Shown one piece after another: positions 25,769-35,930 of a stretch of 64,000 nt of DNA; position 1 is the stretch's first letter; each line of letters opens with the position of its first letter. The stretch comes from Lachnospiraceae bacterium. Lineage in GTDB: Bacteria; Bacillota; Clostridia; Lachnospirales; Lachnospiraceae. Where the stretch lies: positions 35,589-99,588 of the forward strand of contig JAFUZJ010000058.1 of NCBI GenBank assembly GCA_017476665.1, read 5' to 3'. The notes under the pieces are model-generated. The model was not told where the DNA came from. It saw only the letters and a program-made list of their open reading frames with translations, and made no database searches. Position numbers and translations under genes: made by a program.

Positions 25769-27439
25769 TTAAAATAAACCGACAATCCTGCCGTCATCAT
25801 CCACATCGATCCGATAGGCCGCAGGCTCCTTGGGCAGCCCGGGCATCGTCATGATCGCACCGGTAAGCACTACCACAAACCCGGCACCTGCCGAAACGTA
25901 AACTTCTCTTACATTGATTTCAAATCCCTCCGGACGCCCCAATAATTTCGGATCATCCGAAAGAGAATACTGATTTTTGGCCATGCAGACCGGAAAGCTC
26001 CCATATCCCAGCTTTTCCAGCTTGTTTAACTGCGTCAACGCAGCGGCAGTAAAGGTTACATCCGCCGCACCATAGATCTCTGTCGCAACTATTCTGATCT
26101 TTTCTTTTAAATTCAGTTCATCTTCGTAAAGGACCTGAAAATGACCGGTTTTCTGCTCTAACGTCTGCAGAACTTTCTCTGCCAGTTCTATACCGCCTTC
26201 TCCGCCTTTTTCCCAGACCTGTGAGATCGCGAAATCACACCCCTTGGCCTCACACATCTCCTTCACCATGGCGGTTTCCGCTTCTGTATCGGACACAAAT
26301 GCATTCAGTGTGACCACAACCGGTACACCGTATTTCTGGAGATTTTCGATATGTTTTTCCAAGTTGACCATGCCGCCCCGCAGCGCATCCAGATTCTCCC
26401 GATTCAGATCTGCTTTCTCCACACCGCCATTGTATTTGAGCGCACGCACCGTAGCCACCAGGACAACTGCATCCGGTTTTAAACCTGCCATACGGCACTT
26501 GATATCAAAAAATTTCTCAGCACCCAGATCCGCACCGAATCCAGCCTCCGTAATACAATAGTCAGCCATCTTCAGAGCTGCCTTGGTAGCCCGCACGGAA
26601 TTACAACCATGGGCAATATTGGCAAACGGACCGCCATGCACCAAAGCCGGCGTATGTTCCAGCGTCTGGATCAGATTCGGTTTCATGGCATCTTTCAGCA
26701 GCGCTGCCATTGCACCCACTGCATTCAGATCCTTTGCAGTCACAGGTTCCCCCGCATAATTGTACGCAACTACGATCTTGGCCAGGCGCTCTTTCAGATC
26801 CTTCAGATCCTCCGCCAGGCAAAGGATCGCCATGATCTCACTGGCCACAGTAATAATAAAGTGATCTTCCCTGGCAAAACCATCTGTCTTGCCGCCCAGA
26901 CCGATCACAATATTCCGCAGAGCGCGGTCATTCATATCTTCACAGCGCTTCCACACAATCTGTCTGGTATCGATTCCCAGCGCATTGCCCTGCTGGATAT
27001 GATTGTCCAGCATTGCCGCAAGCAGATTGTTCGCGGAAGTAATCGCATGAAAATCCCCTGTAAAATGAAGATTTAATTCTTCCATCGGCACCACCTGTGC
27101 ATAACCGCCTCCTGCGGCGCCGCCTTTCATGCCAAAACAGGGACCCAGCGACGGTTCACGCAATGCGATCACCGCTTTTTTCCCCAATTTACCGAACGCT
27201 TCCCCCAATCCAACCGTCGTGGTCGTCTTGCCTTCTCCGGCAGGAGTCGGATTGATTGCTGTCACAAGGATCAACTTACCGTTAGGATTTTGCTCAATTT
27301 TTTTGAGATAATCGTCAGAAAGCTTTGCCTTATACCGGCCGTAAAGTTCCAAATCTTCCTCAGTGATCCCCAGATCATTAGCGATCTGCATGATTGGCAA
27401 TAGTCTTGCCTCCTGTGCGATCTCAATATCTGTCTTCAT
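25769..27439 (-). CDS. fhs: Formate-tetrahydrofolate ligase
   Basis: A 556-residue ATP-dependent ligase producing 10-formyl-tetrahydrofolate from formate. Its P-loop region [19 protein letters not shown] (about 66-84) and the conserved [20 protein letters not shown] region (about 94-113) match the family, as does the length. It starts one base after the ftsK stop, with its ribosome binding site (GGAG) inside ftsK, so it is coupled. With FolD it supplies one-carbon units and can serve the methyl branch of acetogenesis, although no acetyl-CoA synthase is in the window. Confidence 0.97.
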   Translation of the reverse strand: MKTDIEIAQEARLLPIMQIANDLGITEEDLELYGRYKAKLSDDYLKKIEQNPNGKLILVTAINPTPAGEGKTTTTVGLGEAFGKLGKKAVIALREPSLGPCFGMKGGAAGGGYAQVVPMEELNLHFTGDFHAITSANNLLAAMLDNHIQQGNALGIDTRQIVWKRCEDMNDRALRNIVIGLGGKTDGFAREDHFIITVASEIMAILCLAEDLKDLKERLAKIVVAYNYAGEPVTAKDLNAVGAMAALLKDAMKPNLIQTLEHTPALVHGGPFANIAHGCNSVRATKAALKMADYCITEAGFGADLGAEKFFDIKCRMAGLKPDAVVLVATVRALKYNGGVEKADLNRENLDALRGGMVNLEKHIENLQKYGVPVVVTLNAFVSDTEAETAMVKEMCEAKGCDFAISQVWEKGGEGGIELAEKVLQTLEQKTGHFQVLYEDELNLKEKIRIVATEIYGAADVTFTAAALTQLNKLEKLGYGSFPVCMAKNQYSLSDDPKLLGRPEGFEINVREVYVSAGAGFVVVLTGAIMTMPGLPKEPAAYRIDVDDDGRIVGLF

Positions 27440-30313
27440 TTAAATCTCCTCCAAAAGCTGCTCAAATTGCTCCATCGTCATCAGTACCTTACGCGGCTTG
27501 GTGCCTTCTTCTTCACCCACGACGCCATACTCACAGAGCTGATCCATGATGCGGGCCGCCCTGTTAAATCCGATCTTCAGTACACGCTGCAGCATACCGA
27601 TGGATGCCTTGTCCTTATCAATAATAAAGCGGGCCGCTTCCTCGAAATATTCATCCCGGCCATTGTCCCCGCCGCCTGCTGACGCGCCGCCGGCTCCGGC
27701 AGTGCCGCTGGATGCAGTGCCGAGATTTTTGATCTTTTCTTCAATATCATCCGCATAGGTATTTCCGATCATCTGGTTTTTCAGGAAATCGACCACATCG
27801 GAAACCTCTTTATCCGACACAAACGCCCCTTGGATACGCGCCGGTTTTGAGTAACCCTGGGGATAAAACAGCATATCACCTTTACCCAGCAACTTCTCTG
27901 CGCCAACCATATCCAAAATAGTGCGGGAATCCACGCCGCTGGACACTGCAAATGCCACACGGCTGGGCATATTGGCCTTGATCAGACCTGTGATGACATC
28001 CACGCTGGGTCTCTGGGTTGCAATGATCAGGTGGATACCGCAGGCTCTCGCCAACTGTGCCAGACGACAGATAGATTCCTCCACCTCTCCCGGGCATACC
28101 ATCATCAGATCTGCCAGCTCGTCCACAATGATCACAATCTGCGGCAGCCTGTTCGGTACGTCCTCTTCCCCATTCTCCCGCATGGTCTCCAGCTTTTGAT
28201 TATATCCCTTCAGGTCACGGACATTATAGTCCGCAAATTTCCGGTACCGATCCTCCATTTCAGACACTGCCCAATGCAGCGCTGCCGATGCTTTCTTCGG
28301 GTCCGTCACCACCGGGATTAACAGATGGGGAATTCCGTTATACACGGATAATTCCACAACCTTCGGATCCACCATGATCAATTTCACATCGTCCGGATGC
28401 GCTTTATATAAAATGCTCATGATCAAAGTGTTGATACACACGGATTTACCAGAACCGGTGGAACCTGCGATCAACATATGCGGCATTTTGGCAATATCTG
28501 CCACCACGGTCTTTCCCGCGATATCCTTTCCTACCGCAAAAGCAATATTGGAAGGAAACTCCTTGAATTCCTTGCTCTCCAGCAGATCCCGCAGGGAAAC
28601 CATCATATTCTCTTTATTTGGCACCTCGATACCGATGGCTGCCTTGCCCGGGATGGGTGCCTCAATACGGATATCCGTGGCTGCAAGATTCAATTTAATA
28701 TCATCCGACAGACCAACGATCTTTGACACTTTCACGCCCTGCTCCGGCTGCAGCTCATATCTGGTCACGCTGGGGCCCTGACTGATCTCAGTGATCGTCA
28801 CCTTTACGCCGAACGTATTCAGCGTCTGCTGCAGACGCATTGCGGTCTCTTTTAATTCCTCCGCAGAATCCCCTTTTCCGCTCTCACCTTTCTGCAGTCT
28901 GGAAAGCGGGGGAAACATGTATTTCTTGGGTGCTTTTTTCTCTGTATTTTGCAGTTCTTTCTGCATCTGCTTTTCCGCAGGAGACATGGTATCCGGCGCA
29001 GGTACCACCGCTTCGGGCTTTGCGTATCCGGCGGCTCCCGCAGGACTGTCTGCGCGTCTGTCTGTCACACCGTCCTTATGAACCCGTATATTCTCCGCCT
29101 CATGCGTCAGCATAGAGTGGGACGGCTCATGCGTCGACTGTTCCTGCACTGCCTGCTCACGCACCGGCTGTACCCGTACCGGCTGTGCGTGTACAGCTTC
29201 CCCGGTCAGTCCCGCATCTGCTGTTTCCGCCATTTCGCCTGAATCCGCATTTTCGTTCAGGTTTACAGCGTGTGCCGTGCGGATCTGGATCCGGTCTCTC
29301 TCCGCCGGATCTTCCTGATAAGTGATTTCATGGATATCACCCTTATGTACAGGATCACTCTGCTTTAAAGCGGTATCCACGGTCACGCCGGAAACCTTCT
29401 TTTCCATGCGGAGAATTTTCTCATTCTCTCGTTCTTCCTCTTTCAGGCGACGCTCTTCCTCACGTTCCGCCCGGATTCTCTCTTGTTCCTCTCTGCGCTG
29501 TTTCGCAGCCTCTCTTTTGCTCTCTGCGGCCTCTCTGCGGCTTTCCGCTTCTTCTCTGCGTCGCTCCGCCGCTTCTTCCCGCCGCCTTGCAGCTTCCTCT
29601 CTGGCTTCCTCTCTGCGTCTTGCCGCCTCTTCCCTGGCTTCCTCTCTGCGATCCATATCCTCCAACTGTCTCTCTGGATCGCCCACCGCCAGTTCATGCA
29701 GACGCTCTCTGCCGTCTTTCACACTGCCGATAAAAGACCGCTCCGTCAAAAGGATCAGACTGATCACCGAACAGAGCAAAACGATCAGGATCGTTCCTAC
29801 CATCTCCAGATTTGCATACAGCAGATACCCAAGGCTGCCCGCCAACACGCCGCCGCCGCATTTTCCACTTTGGCAGCTATTATAAATCTCCTGAATGTCA
29901 TAAGCGTCCAGTTTCCGCACCGGTCCGCCGATCAGTTCACAGATCACGCCGACATTCAGATACAGCACGATTCCGGCGATCAGTTTTCGCAAAGCCGTGG
30001 GGCTTCCCTCATTGGCGAACCAGAAAGAAACCGCCAGGAAGATCAAAACCGGCGTCACATACGCCATGAATCCAAACAGACCAAACATCACTTTGCAGAT
30101 TTCTTCCCCCACCGTACCGCGGATAACCCCTAAATTACATAAAAATAAAAACAGCATTGCGACGCAGAAAACAATCAGACCGATTTCACGGAAAAGCTCT
30201 CTGTCCTGCTCCAATTGTACCTGACTCATCTTCTGGGCAGATGACGTTTTTCTGCTCCTGCTGTTAGCCTTTGTACTTCCTCTCCGGGAAGATTTATTTG
30301 TTGAAGAAGCCAT
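27440..30313 (-). CDS. ftsK: DNA translocase FtsK/SpoIIIE
   Basis: A 957-residue membrane-anchored ATPase that pumps chromosomal DNA at division or sporulation. The basic N-terminus precedes four hydrophobic segments (about 43-190). A strongly charged linker (about 215-310) is built of repeated R/E/A units such as [15 protein letters not shown]. After an alpha domain comes the motor with Walker A ([10 protein letters not shown], about 617) and Walker B ([11 protein letters not shown]). The C-terminal winged-helix gamma domain (about 885-957; [20 protein letters not shown]) reads orienting sequences. The long charged coiled-coil linker is unusual and its DNA is repetitive. The gene runs into fhs without a gap. 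Confidence 0.96.
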   Translation of the reverse strand: MASSTNKSSRRGSTKANSRSRKTSSAQKMSQVQLEQDRELFREIGLIVFCVAMLFLFLCNLGVIRGTVGEEICKVMFGLFGFMAYVTPVLIFLAVSFWFANEGSPTALRKLIAGIVLYLNVGVICELIGGPVRKLDAYDIQEIYNSCQSGKCGGGVLAGSLGYLLYANLEMVGTILIVLLCSVISLILLTERSFIGSVKDGRERLHELAVGDPERQLEDMDRREEAREEAARRREEAREEAARRREEAAERRREEAESRREAAESKREAAKQRREEQERIRAEREEERRLKEEERENEKILRMEKKVSGVTVDTALKQSDPVHKGDIHEITYQEDPAERDRIQIRTAHAVNLNENADSGEMAETADAGLTGEAVHAQPVRVQPVREQAVQEQSTHEPSHSMLTHEAENIRVHKDGVTDRRADSPAGAAGYAKPEAVVPAPDTMSPAEKQMQKELQNTEKKAPKKYMFPPLSRLQKGESGKGDSAEELKETAMRLQQTLNTFGVKVTITEISQGPSVTRYELQPEQGVKVSKIVGLSDDIKLNLAATDIRIEAPIPGKAAIGIEVPNKENMMVSLRDLLESKEFKEFPSNIAFAVGKDIAGKTVVADIAKMPHMLIAGSTGSGKSVCINTLIMSILYKAHPDDVKLIMVDPKVVELSVYNGIPHLLIPVVTDPKKASAALHWAVSEMEDRYRKFADYNVRDLKGYNQKLETMRENGEEDVPNRLPQIVIIVDELADLMMVCPGEVEESICRLAQLARACGIHLIIATQRPSVDVITGLIKANMPSRVAFAVSSGVDSRTILDMVGAEKLLGKGDMLFYPQGYSKPARIQGAFVSDKEVSDVVDFLKNQMIGNTYADDIEEKIKNLGTASSGTAGAGGASAGGGDNGRDEYFEEAARFIIDKDKASIGMLQRVLKIGFNRAARIMDQLCEYGVVGEEEGTKPRKVLMTMEQFEQLLEEI

Positions 30314-30366
30314 CTCGCTTCATACCTCTCTGTTCTTTCATCCGTTTTATCTATATAGTATACCAT

Positions 30367-31086
30367 TTATTTCCCCTGCATGTCAATCAACTGATGCAGT
30401 TTGCGGATCGCCTTGTCGATCCCGCCCACTTCGTCGATAATTCCCTGTTTTACAGCCTCTTCTCCCACCAGAATGGTTCCCACATCCTTGGTCAATACAC
30501 CGGTCTCCATCATAAGCGCCTCCAGGCGTTCTCTCTGTATTTTGCAATGCCTGCACACAAACCCCGTGATCCGGTCCTGGATCAGCTTAAAATAGTCAAA
30601 CGTCTGCGGTACGCCGATCACCATACCGTTCATTCTGACGGGATGGATCACCATGGTACCGGTGGGGACAATGTAGGAGTAATCTGTGCTGACCGCGATC
30701 GGAACGCCGATGGAGTGGCTTCCTCCAAGCACCAGTGATACGGTAGGTTTGCTGAGCGACGAAAGCATTTCCGCAATGGCAAGCCCCGCCTCTACATCCC
30801 CTCCCATGGTGTTGAGAATGACCAGCACGCCCTGAATCTCCTTGCTATCCTCAATTGCCGCCAGCCTCGGCAGCACATGTTCATATTTTGTAGTTTTCGA
30901 ATCCCCTGAAAGGTTGTCATGCCCTTCAATCTCGCCGATAATGGAAAGCAGATGAATATCCTGCTGTTTTTCATTATCCTGCAGCGTAAGCTGCCCTAAT
31001 TTTTCAATCCGCTCGTCCTGATGCTCTTCCTTTTTGATCTCCTTTTCTTCTTTCGTGTCCTCTCTTTTTTCAGGCATAATAGGCAA
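30367..31086 (-). CDS. ClpP-like serine protease, TepA/YmfB family
   Basis: A 239-residue protein. After a charged N-terminal tail of about 40 residues comes a crotonase/ClpP fold with the nucleophile motif [11 protein letters not shown] (about 140-150) and the histidine in [11 protein letters not shown] (about 165-175). [17 protein letters not shown] is the oxyanion strand. In Bacillus subtilis the homolog lies before spoIIIE (TepA/YmfB), as here before ftsK. Known members are cytoplasmic, and a role in protein translocation was proposed. GGGAGG precedes the ATG. A terminator upstream separates it from the glycosyltransferase unit. Confidence 0.88.
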   Translation of the reverse strand: MPIMPEKREDTKEEKEIKKEEHQDERIEKLGQLTLQDNEKQQDIHLLSIIGEIEGHDNLSGDSKTTKYEHVLPRLAAIEDSKEIQGVLVILNTMGGDVEAGLAIAEMLSSLSKPTVSLVLGGSHSIGVPIAVSTDYSYIVPTGTMVIHPVRMNGMVIGVPQTFDYFKLIQDRITGFVCRHCKIQRERLEALMMETGVLTKDVGTILVGEEAVKQGIIDEVGGIDKAIRKLHQLIDMQGK

Positions 31087-31111
31087 CCTCCCGTCTCAGA
31101 ATTTCCCTGAA

Positions 31112-31149
31112 ATAAAAAACTGTGTCTGTTCAGCCGACACAGTTTTTAT
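31112..31149 (-). terminator. Rho-independent terminator of the 31188 gene
   Basis: Minus strand: AAAACTGTGTC, 9-nt loop, GACACAGTTTT followed by TTATTT. The 11-bp stem (31116-31146) begins 41 nt after the stop codon of the membrane-protein gene. The plus-strand version also ends in a short T run. Confidence 0.85.
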
Positions 31150-31187
31150 ACCCGTTACCATTATGCCCCGAAGTCAAAAGCTTATAC

Positions 31188-32690
31188 TCAGGGAATATCG
31201 AAATCATCATCGTCCGATACTTCATAGTCATAATCCATCGCCTTACGTTCCCGCTTTTTCGGTACAGGAAGCGGATTTTCAATATACTGGAAATCTTTCT
31301 TTTTGTCGGATCCATTCTCATTCTGATCCATAATTTCTACCTCCAGTTCCTCAGTCTTCTCAATCTGCTGCATCGCGAAATCCATTCCGTCTGCATCGCC
31401 TTCCTTGCTTTCTGCGCTGTGCGAATGCGTTTTGTGCAGCCATAACCTCAGATACTCGATCCCGATACCGGCCATTGCCGCGCCCATCAGATACAAAAGC
31501 GCATATGCATTAAAATATTCCGTTTTCCCCATCCGGAAGCCCTGCATCAGGGTTAAAAGTGCTGCCGCAAACAGCCAGATCCCCTTTGTCCGGATCCTGT
31601 GATCAATCCAAAAACTGAATATTCCAAGCGCCATCAAAACAGCGAGAACAATCATATCCCAGGAAGCAATTCTTCCTGTCCCGGCAGCCAGAGAAAATCT
31701 CTGCGGCAGATACAGCCCCAACTGGGCATAAACGGAAGATCCCATTGTTCCGCTGATACTTCCCCGGATGCCATGGTACAGAAAATACCCCACGACAGCA
31801 GAGATCAGGCAGATCAAAAATGCAAAGAGCGGATTGGAATCCGCATCACTCCTTCCCTCTCTGGAAAAGCATAATTCCCCTGTCAGAAAGATCAGCAGCG
31901 TAATCCCTGCCATATCCAAGTAACAGCAAAATCCGATCACCAGTCCGGTCACCACATAATAGATCCCCGCCCGGATCCAATTTTCCTTTCTTTGTTCTGT
32001 CAGTTCCGCAATCAACCTCAGCCCGATCCCATAAAAGATCAAGATCAGCAAAAACGGCGACGGCCTACTGGTTTCTGCGATCATATACGGACTAAAACCC
32101 AGAAAAGCAAGGACGATCATAGCGGCAATTTCACCGGCACCTCTTCTGATGCCAAAATAAACACATGCCGCAGCAACCACCAGAAGGATCAGCTGAAAGG
32201 CCACCACCGTCTGTGGACGATTGCCAAGCAGGAAACAAAAATCCCGCAAAAGCCAGACATACAATTCTCTGCCTTTATGAGCCATATCAGGTATCTCTGT
32301 TCCCGTACCAATCTGTGCCAGCGCATATTCTTTACTTGACGTGATGTACCATGGATAAGCATCTGCCGGATATCCCTTCCGCACCAGAATCATAAATATG
32401 GTCAGCGCCACCCCAACGATCCCCTCGATCACCAAAGAAACCCGATAAGTCAGTTTGCCGCGCCGATATTTCGGCCCCCCACCGATCCCTCTGCTTTTTT
32501 GCACAAAAAAATTCAAAAGGAACACGAGCGTACCCAATAGTGCCAACGCACCCGCACCGACAACCAGACCTGTCCCCGGACCAATCCCCGCTTCCCCGCA
32601 GATATTCAGCATCGTCAAAAACAGGAAACAGCCGGACGCCAACGCATAGAAAGCCCATATTACAATTGCAGGTAAACTATTCTTCTTCAT
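31188..32690 (-). CDS. Polytopic membrane protein paired with a GT2 enzyme (GT-C-like)
   Basis: A 500-residue protein with about eleven hydrophobic segments over residues 8-425 and a long acidic/charged cytoplasmic tail (about 430-500, ending in DYDYEVSDDDDFDIP). An extracytoplasmic segment near residues 105-135 includes YPADAYPWYITSSKEYA. The layout resembles membrane glycosyltransferases of the GT-C type, but no clear catalytic signature was identified. The start at ATG 32690 has AAAAGG 9 nt upstream and overlaps the end of the polyprenyl-phosphate sugar synthase gene by 14 nt. This coupling suggests it uses the sugar donor made by that enzyme. Terminator follows. Confidence 0.7.
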   Translation of the reverse strand: MKKNSLPAIVIWAFYALASGCFLFLTMLNICGEAGIGPGTGLVVGAGALALLGTLVFLLNFFVQKSRGIGGGPKYRRGKLTYRVSLVIEGIVGVALTIFMILVRKGYPADAYPWYITSSKEYALAQIGTGTEIPDMAHKGRELYVWLLRDFCFLLGNRPQTVVAFQLILLVVAAACVYFGIRRGAGEIAAMIVLAFLGFSPYMIAETSRPSPFLLILIFYGIGLRLIAELTEQRKENWIRAGIYYVVTGLVIGFCCYLDMAGITLLIFLTGELCFSREGRSDADSNPLFAFLICLISAVVGYFLYHGIRGSISGTMGSSVYAQLGLYLPQRFSLAAGTGRIASWDMIVLAVLMALGIFSFWIDHRIRTKGIWLFAAALLTLMQGFRMGKTEYFNAYALLYLMGAAMAGIGIEYLRLWLHKTHSHSAESKEGDADGMDFAMQQIEKTEELEVEIMDQNENGSDKKKDFQYIENPLPVPKKRERKAMDYDYEVSDDDDFDIP

Positions 32691-33633
32691 CTGCCAAAAC
32701 CTTTTCAATATTATATCTGGTTCTCTGTTTTACCTCAATATAGATCTTACCAATATACTGTCCTACCAGTCCGATCGCCAACAGCTGAATGCCGCCCAAA
32801 AACCAGATGGACAGGATCAGGGAGGTCCACCCCGGCACCACACGTCCGGTAAAATAAGAGATCAGCGCATACACCGCGGCAAGCACGGAGGCAAATACAA
32901 TAAATAAGCCCAATCCCATGATCATGCTGATCGGCTTTACACTGAAGGACGAAATTCCGTTAAACGCAAGCGCCAGCATCTTCTTCAAAGGATACTTGGA
33001 TTCTCCGGCTACACGTTCTTTTCTGTCATAGTAAACGCAGTCCGTCTGGTAACCGATCAACGGCATCATACCGCGCAGGAAAAGATTGGTCTCCTTATAC
33101 TTCGAAAACTGTTCTACGGCCCGCTTGCTCATCAGGCGAAAATCCGCATGGTTGTAGATTGTCTTCACGCCCATCATCTCCATAACCCGGTAAAATCCCT
33201 GGGCTGTGGTACGCTTAAAGAACGTATCCGTCTTTCTCTCTTTTCGAACACCGTAAACAATGTCATTGCCCGCATGGAATTTATCGATCATCTCCTCGAT
33301 CACTGCCACGTCATCCTGCAAATCCGCATCAATAGAGATCGTCACATCACTCATATCTTTCGCAGTGATCAGGCCGGCAGTCAACGCAAACTGATGTCCT
33401 ACATTTCCGGCAAGCTTTACGCCGAACACCTGCACCGGATGCGCGGCATGCTCTTCCTCAATCAGTTCCCATGTGCGATCCTTGCTGCCGTCATTGACAA
33501 ACAAAATAAAACTGTCCGCCCCGATCTTTTTCTTGCCGATCAGATCATCCAATACGCCCCGGAGCGCCTCGGAAGCAATATGGAGCACTTCCTCCTCGTT
33601 ATAACACGGTACCACGATTGCCAATCTGTCCAT
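32677..33633 (-). CDS. Polyprenyl-phosphate glycosyltransferase, family 2 (GtrB/DPM1-like)
   Basis: A 318-residue protein. The N-terminal GT-A domain has VVPCYNEEEVL (about 7-17), the nucleotide-sugar aspartates in FVNDGSKDRT and TISIDADLQDD (DXD). The C-terminus carries two transmembrane helices (about 232-258 and 268-292). This is the GtrB/DPM1 plan: transfer of a hexose from a nucleotide sugar to undecaprenyl phosphate at the membrane. GGAGG precedes the ATG. The following gene encodes a polytopic membrane protein likely to be the acceptor glycosyltransferase. Confidence 0.9.
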   Translation of the reverse strand: MDRLAIVVPCYNEEEVLHIASEALRGVLDDLIGKKKIGADSFILFVNDGSKDRTWELIEEEHAAHPVQVFGVKLAGNVGHQFALTAGLITAKDMSDVTISIDADLQDDVAVIEEMIDKFHAGNDIVYGVRKERKTDTFFKRTTAQGFYRVMEMMGVKTIYNHADFRLMSKRAVEQFSKYKETNLFLRGMMPLIGYQTDCVYYDRKERVAGESKYPLKKMLALAFNGISSFSVKPISMIMGLGLFIVFASVLAAVYALISYFTGRVVPGWTSLILSIWFLGGIQLLAIGLVGQYIGKIYIEVKQRTRYNIEKVLADEEE

Positions 33634-33704
33634 TTCTCTTTCCTCCGAAATTGTGCTTGTGCTGTGCTTTATTTATCGTTTTGACTTTTGCGGCCAACCA
33701 GTTA

Positions 33705-35006
33705 TCAACCCTCAATCGCCTGCTTCAGATCCGCGATGATATCATCCACATGCTCGATTCCCACGGAAAGCCGGATCAGATCCGGCGCAACACCGGCCTC
33801 TCTCAGCTGCTCGTCATTCATCTGTCTGTGGGTATGGCTGGCCGGATGCAAAACGCATGTCCGGGCATCGGCCACATGGGTCACGATTGCTGCCAGTTTC
33901 AGCTTATCCATCATTTCCTCAGCAGCCTTCCTGCCGCCCTTTAATCCGAATGAGATCACGCCGCAGCTTCCCTTGGGCATATATTTTTGTGCCAATTCAT
34001 AATACCGATTACTCTTTAATCCGGGATAATTCACCCAGGAAACCTGCTCATGCTGCTCCAGGAACTCAGCCACAGCCTGCGCGTTGGAACAGTGTCTCTC
34101 CATCCGCAGCGGTAATGTCTCCAGACCTACATTCAGCAGGAAAGCATTCTGCGGTGCCTGAATCGAACCCAGATCCCGCATCAGCTGTGCCGTCGCTTTG
34201 GTAATGTAAGCAGCTTTTCCGAATTTTTTCGTATAAGTCACGCCGTGATAAGATTCATCCGGTGTGGTCAGCCCCGGGAACTTATCTGCATATTTTTCCC
34301 AGTCAAAATTGCCGGAATCCACGATGGCTCCGCCTACGCACATTGCATGTCCGTCCATATATTTTGTGGTGGAATGTGTGATAATATCCGCTCCCCACAC
34401 AAAAGGATTGCAATTGACGGGCGTCGCAAAGGTATTGTCAACAATTAACGGCACTCCATGGCTGTGCGCCAGACGGGCAAACTTCTCGATATCCAGCACG
34501 ACAAGCGCAGGATTGGCAATCGTCTCCGCAACAACACATTTGGTATTCCCGCGAAATGCTTTCGCCAGTTCTTCTTCCGACGCATCCGGGTCCACCACGG
34601 TTGTCTCAATCCCCATCTTCTTCATGGTAACAGTCAGCAGATTAAAGGTTCCGCCATAAACAGTGGATGACATCACCACGTGATCCCCCGCCTCACAGAT
34701 ATTGAATACCGCGTAATAATTAGCCGCCTGACCGGAACTGGTCAGCATAGCCGCCACGCCGCCCTCCAGTTCACAGATTTTCTGGGCCACATAGTCATTG
34801 GTAGGGTTTTGCAGTCTGGTGTAAAAATATCCATTCTCCTCCAGGTCAAACAATCTTCCCATCTGCTCGGAAGTGTCGTATTTAAAGGTTGTGCTCTGCA
34901 CGATCGGCAGCACTCTGGGCTGCCCGTTTGTGGGCTGCCAACCTGATTGTACACATATGGTTTCTTTCTTAAATTTCGGATTCTGTGCCAAATTTTTATC
35001 CCCCAT
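33705..35006 (-). CDS. metY: O-acetylhomoserine sulfhydrylase (MetY)
   Basis: A 433-residue PLP enzyme of the Cys/Met metabolism family. The early SGWQPTNGQPRVLPIVQSTTF is typical of MetY (given in parts: SGWQPTNGQP, RVLPIVQSTTF). The PLP lysine lies in HSTTKYMDGHA (about 207-217) and the preceding VDNTFATPVNC is conserved. It makes homocysteine (or methionine precursors) from O-acetylhomoserine and sulfide. Length near 430 separates MetY from the shorter MetB/MetC. The upstream ribosome binding site is weak. No SAM riboswitch or T-box is visible in the 95 nt upstream, only a short hairpin. Confidence 0.93.
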   Translation of the reverse strand: MGDKNLAQNPKFKKETICVQSGWQPTNGQPRVLPIVQSTTFKYDTSEQMGRLFDLEENGYFYTRLQNPTNDYVAQKICELEGGVAAMLTSSGQAANYYAVFNICEAGDHVVMSSTVYGGTFNLLTVTMKKMGIETTVVDPDASEEELAKAFRGNTKCVVAETIANPALVVLDIEKFARLAHSHGVPLIVDNTFATPVNCNPFVWGADIITHSTTKYMDGHAMCVGGAIVDSGNFDWEKYADKFPGLTTPDESYHGVTYTKKFGKAAYITKATAQLMRDLGSIQAPQNAFLLNVGLETLPLRMERHCSNAQAVAEFLEQHEQVSWVNYPGLKSNRYYELAQKYMPKGSCGVISFGLKGGRKAAEEMMDKLKLAAIVTHVADARTCVLHPASHTHRQMNDEQLREAGVAPDLIRLSVGIEHVDDIIADLKQAIEG

Positions 35007-35050
35007 TTCTGCCCAGAGTATTCTGCGCTTTGCAAAATATAGCTAAGCAT

Positions 35051-35081
35051 GGCAAACACCACCCTGCTCAGGTGGTGCCTG
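35051..35081 (-). terminator. Hairpin between yebC and metY, possible weak terminator
   Basis: Minus strand GGCACCACC, 7-nt loop, GGTGGTG then TTTGCC. Only three T residues follow, so it may be a weak terminator or an RNA structure in the metY leader. Confidence 0.4.
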
Positions 35082-35101
35082 TTTTCTAAATTCGGATCGG
35101 A

Positions 35102-35830
35102 TTACTCATCCCAATTGTGATATACCGCCTGGACATCATCGTCCTCGTCCAGCATATCCAGGGTTCTCTGCAGATTCTTGATGGCGGTCTCATCCGTCAG
35201 CTCCACATAATTTTGCGGGATCATAGTAACTTCTGCACTCAGCATGGGAATCTTCGCATCCTCCAAGGCCTTACGCACTTCCTCAAAAGCATCCGGATCC
35301 GTCAGAATCTCATAACTGTCCTCTTCCTCCGCAAAATCTTCGGCTCCTGCATCCAAAGCCTGCATCATCAGATCATCCGCCTCCAGATCACATTCCTCCT
35401 TATCGATGATGATCTGTCCTTTTTTGTCAAACATAAAGGACACGCAGCCCGGAGTGCCGATATTTCCCTGTCCCTTGGTGAAAGCACTGCGCACATTCGC
35501 CGCGGTCCGGTTTTTATTGTCCGTCAAAGCATCCACAATGATCGCAATTCCGCTGGGTCCATACCCTTCATAGGTTACATATTCATAATTCACATTGCCC
35601 ACATCTCCCGCAGCCTTTTTGATCCCGCGTTCGATCGTATCGTTGGGCATGTTGTTCGCCTTTGCCTTTGCGATGACGGTGGCAAGTTTAAAATTATTGT
35701 TGGGGTCGGGACCGCCTTCTTTTACCGCAACGGCAATCTCACGTCCGATAATGGTAAATATCTTGCCCTTTGCGGCATCGTTTTTCTCTTTCTTATGCTT
35801 AATATTCGCAAATTTTGAATGTCCTGACAT
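35102..35830 (-). CDS. yebC: YebC/PmpR family transcriptional or translational regulator
   Basis: A 242-residue protein beginning [16 protein letters not shown], the classical YebC start, with [19 protein letters not shown] and [19 protein letters not shown]. Family members bind DNA or act on ribosomes at difficult sequences; which applies here is unknown. Length is typical. Its own promoter overlaps the end of the CNNM-type gene. Confidence 0.95.
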   Translation of the reverse strand: MSGHSKFANIKHKKEKNDAAKGKIFTIIGREIAVAVKEGGPDPNNNFKLATVIAKAKANNMPNDTIERGIKKAAGDVGNVNYEYVTYEGYGPSGIAIIVDALTDNKNRTAANVRSAFTKGQGNIGTPGCVSFMFDKKGQIIIDKEECDLEADDLMMQALDAGAEDFAEEEDSYEILTDPDAFEEVRKALEDAKIPMLSAEVTMIPQNYVELTDETAIKNLQRTLDMLDEDDDVQAVYHNWDE

Positions 35831-35901
35831 CTTTAATCTCCTTTGTCTTTTCTGTCTGATCCGTTATGCAGACCCGTTTCTTGTCCGCATACCCGTGTCA
35901 T

Positions 35902-35930
35902 AGTATACCATTTTTTTCCTGTCACAGCAA
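35902..35930 (-). promoter_or_regulatory. Sigma-A promoter for yebC
   Basis: Minus strand TTGCTG (35925-35930), 17-nt spacer, TATACT (35902-35907), about 72 nt before the yebC ATG. It overlaps the last codons of the upstream gene. Confidence 0.65.

Noticed and set aside
35007-35101. SAM riboswitch or T-box before metY
   Set aside because: The region is too short and shows only one simple hairpin.
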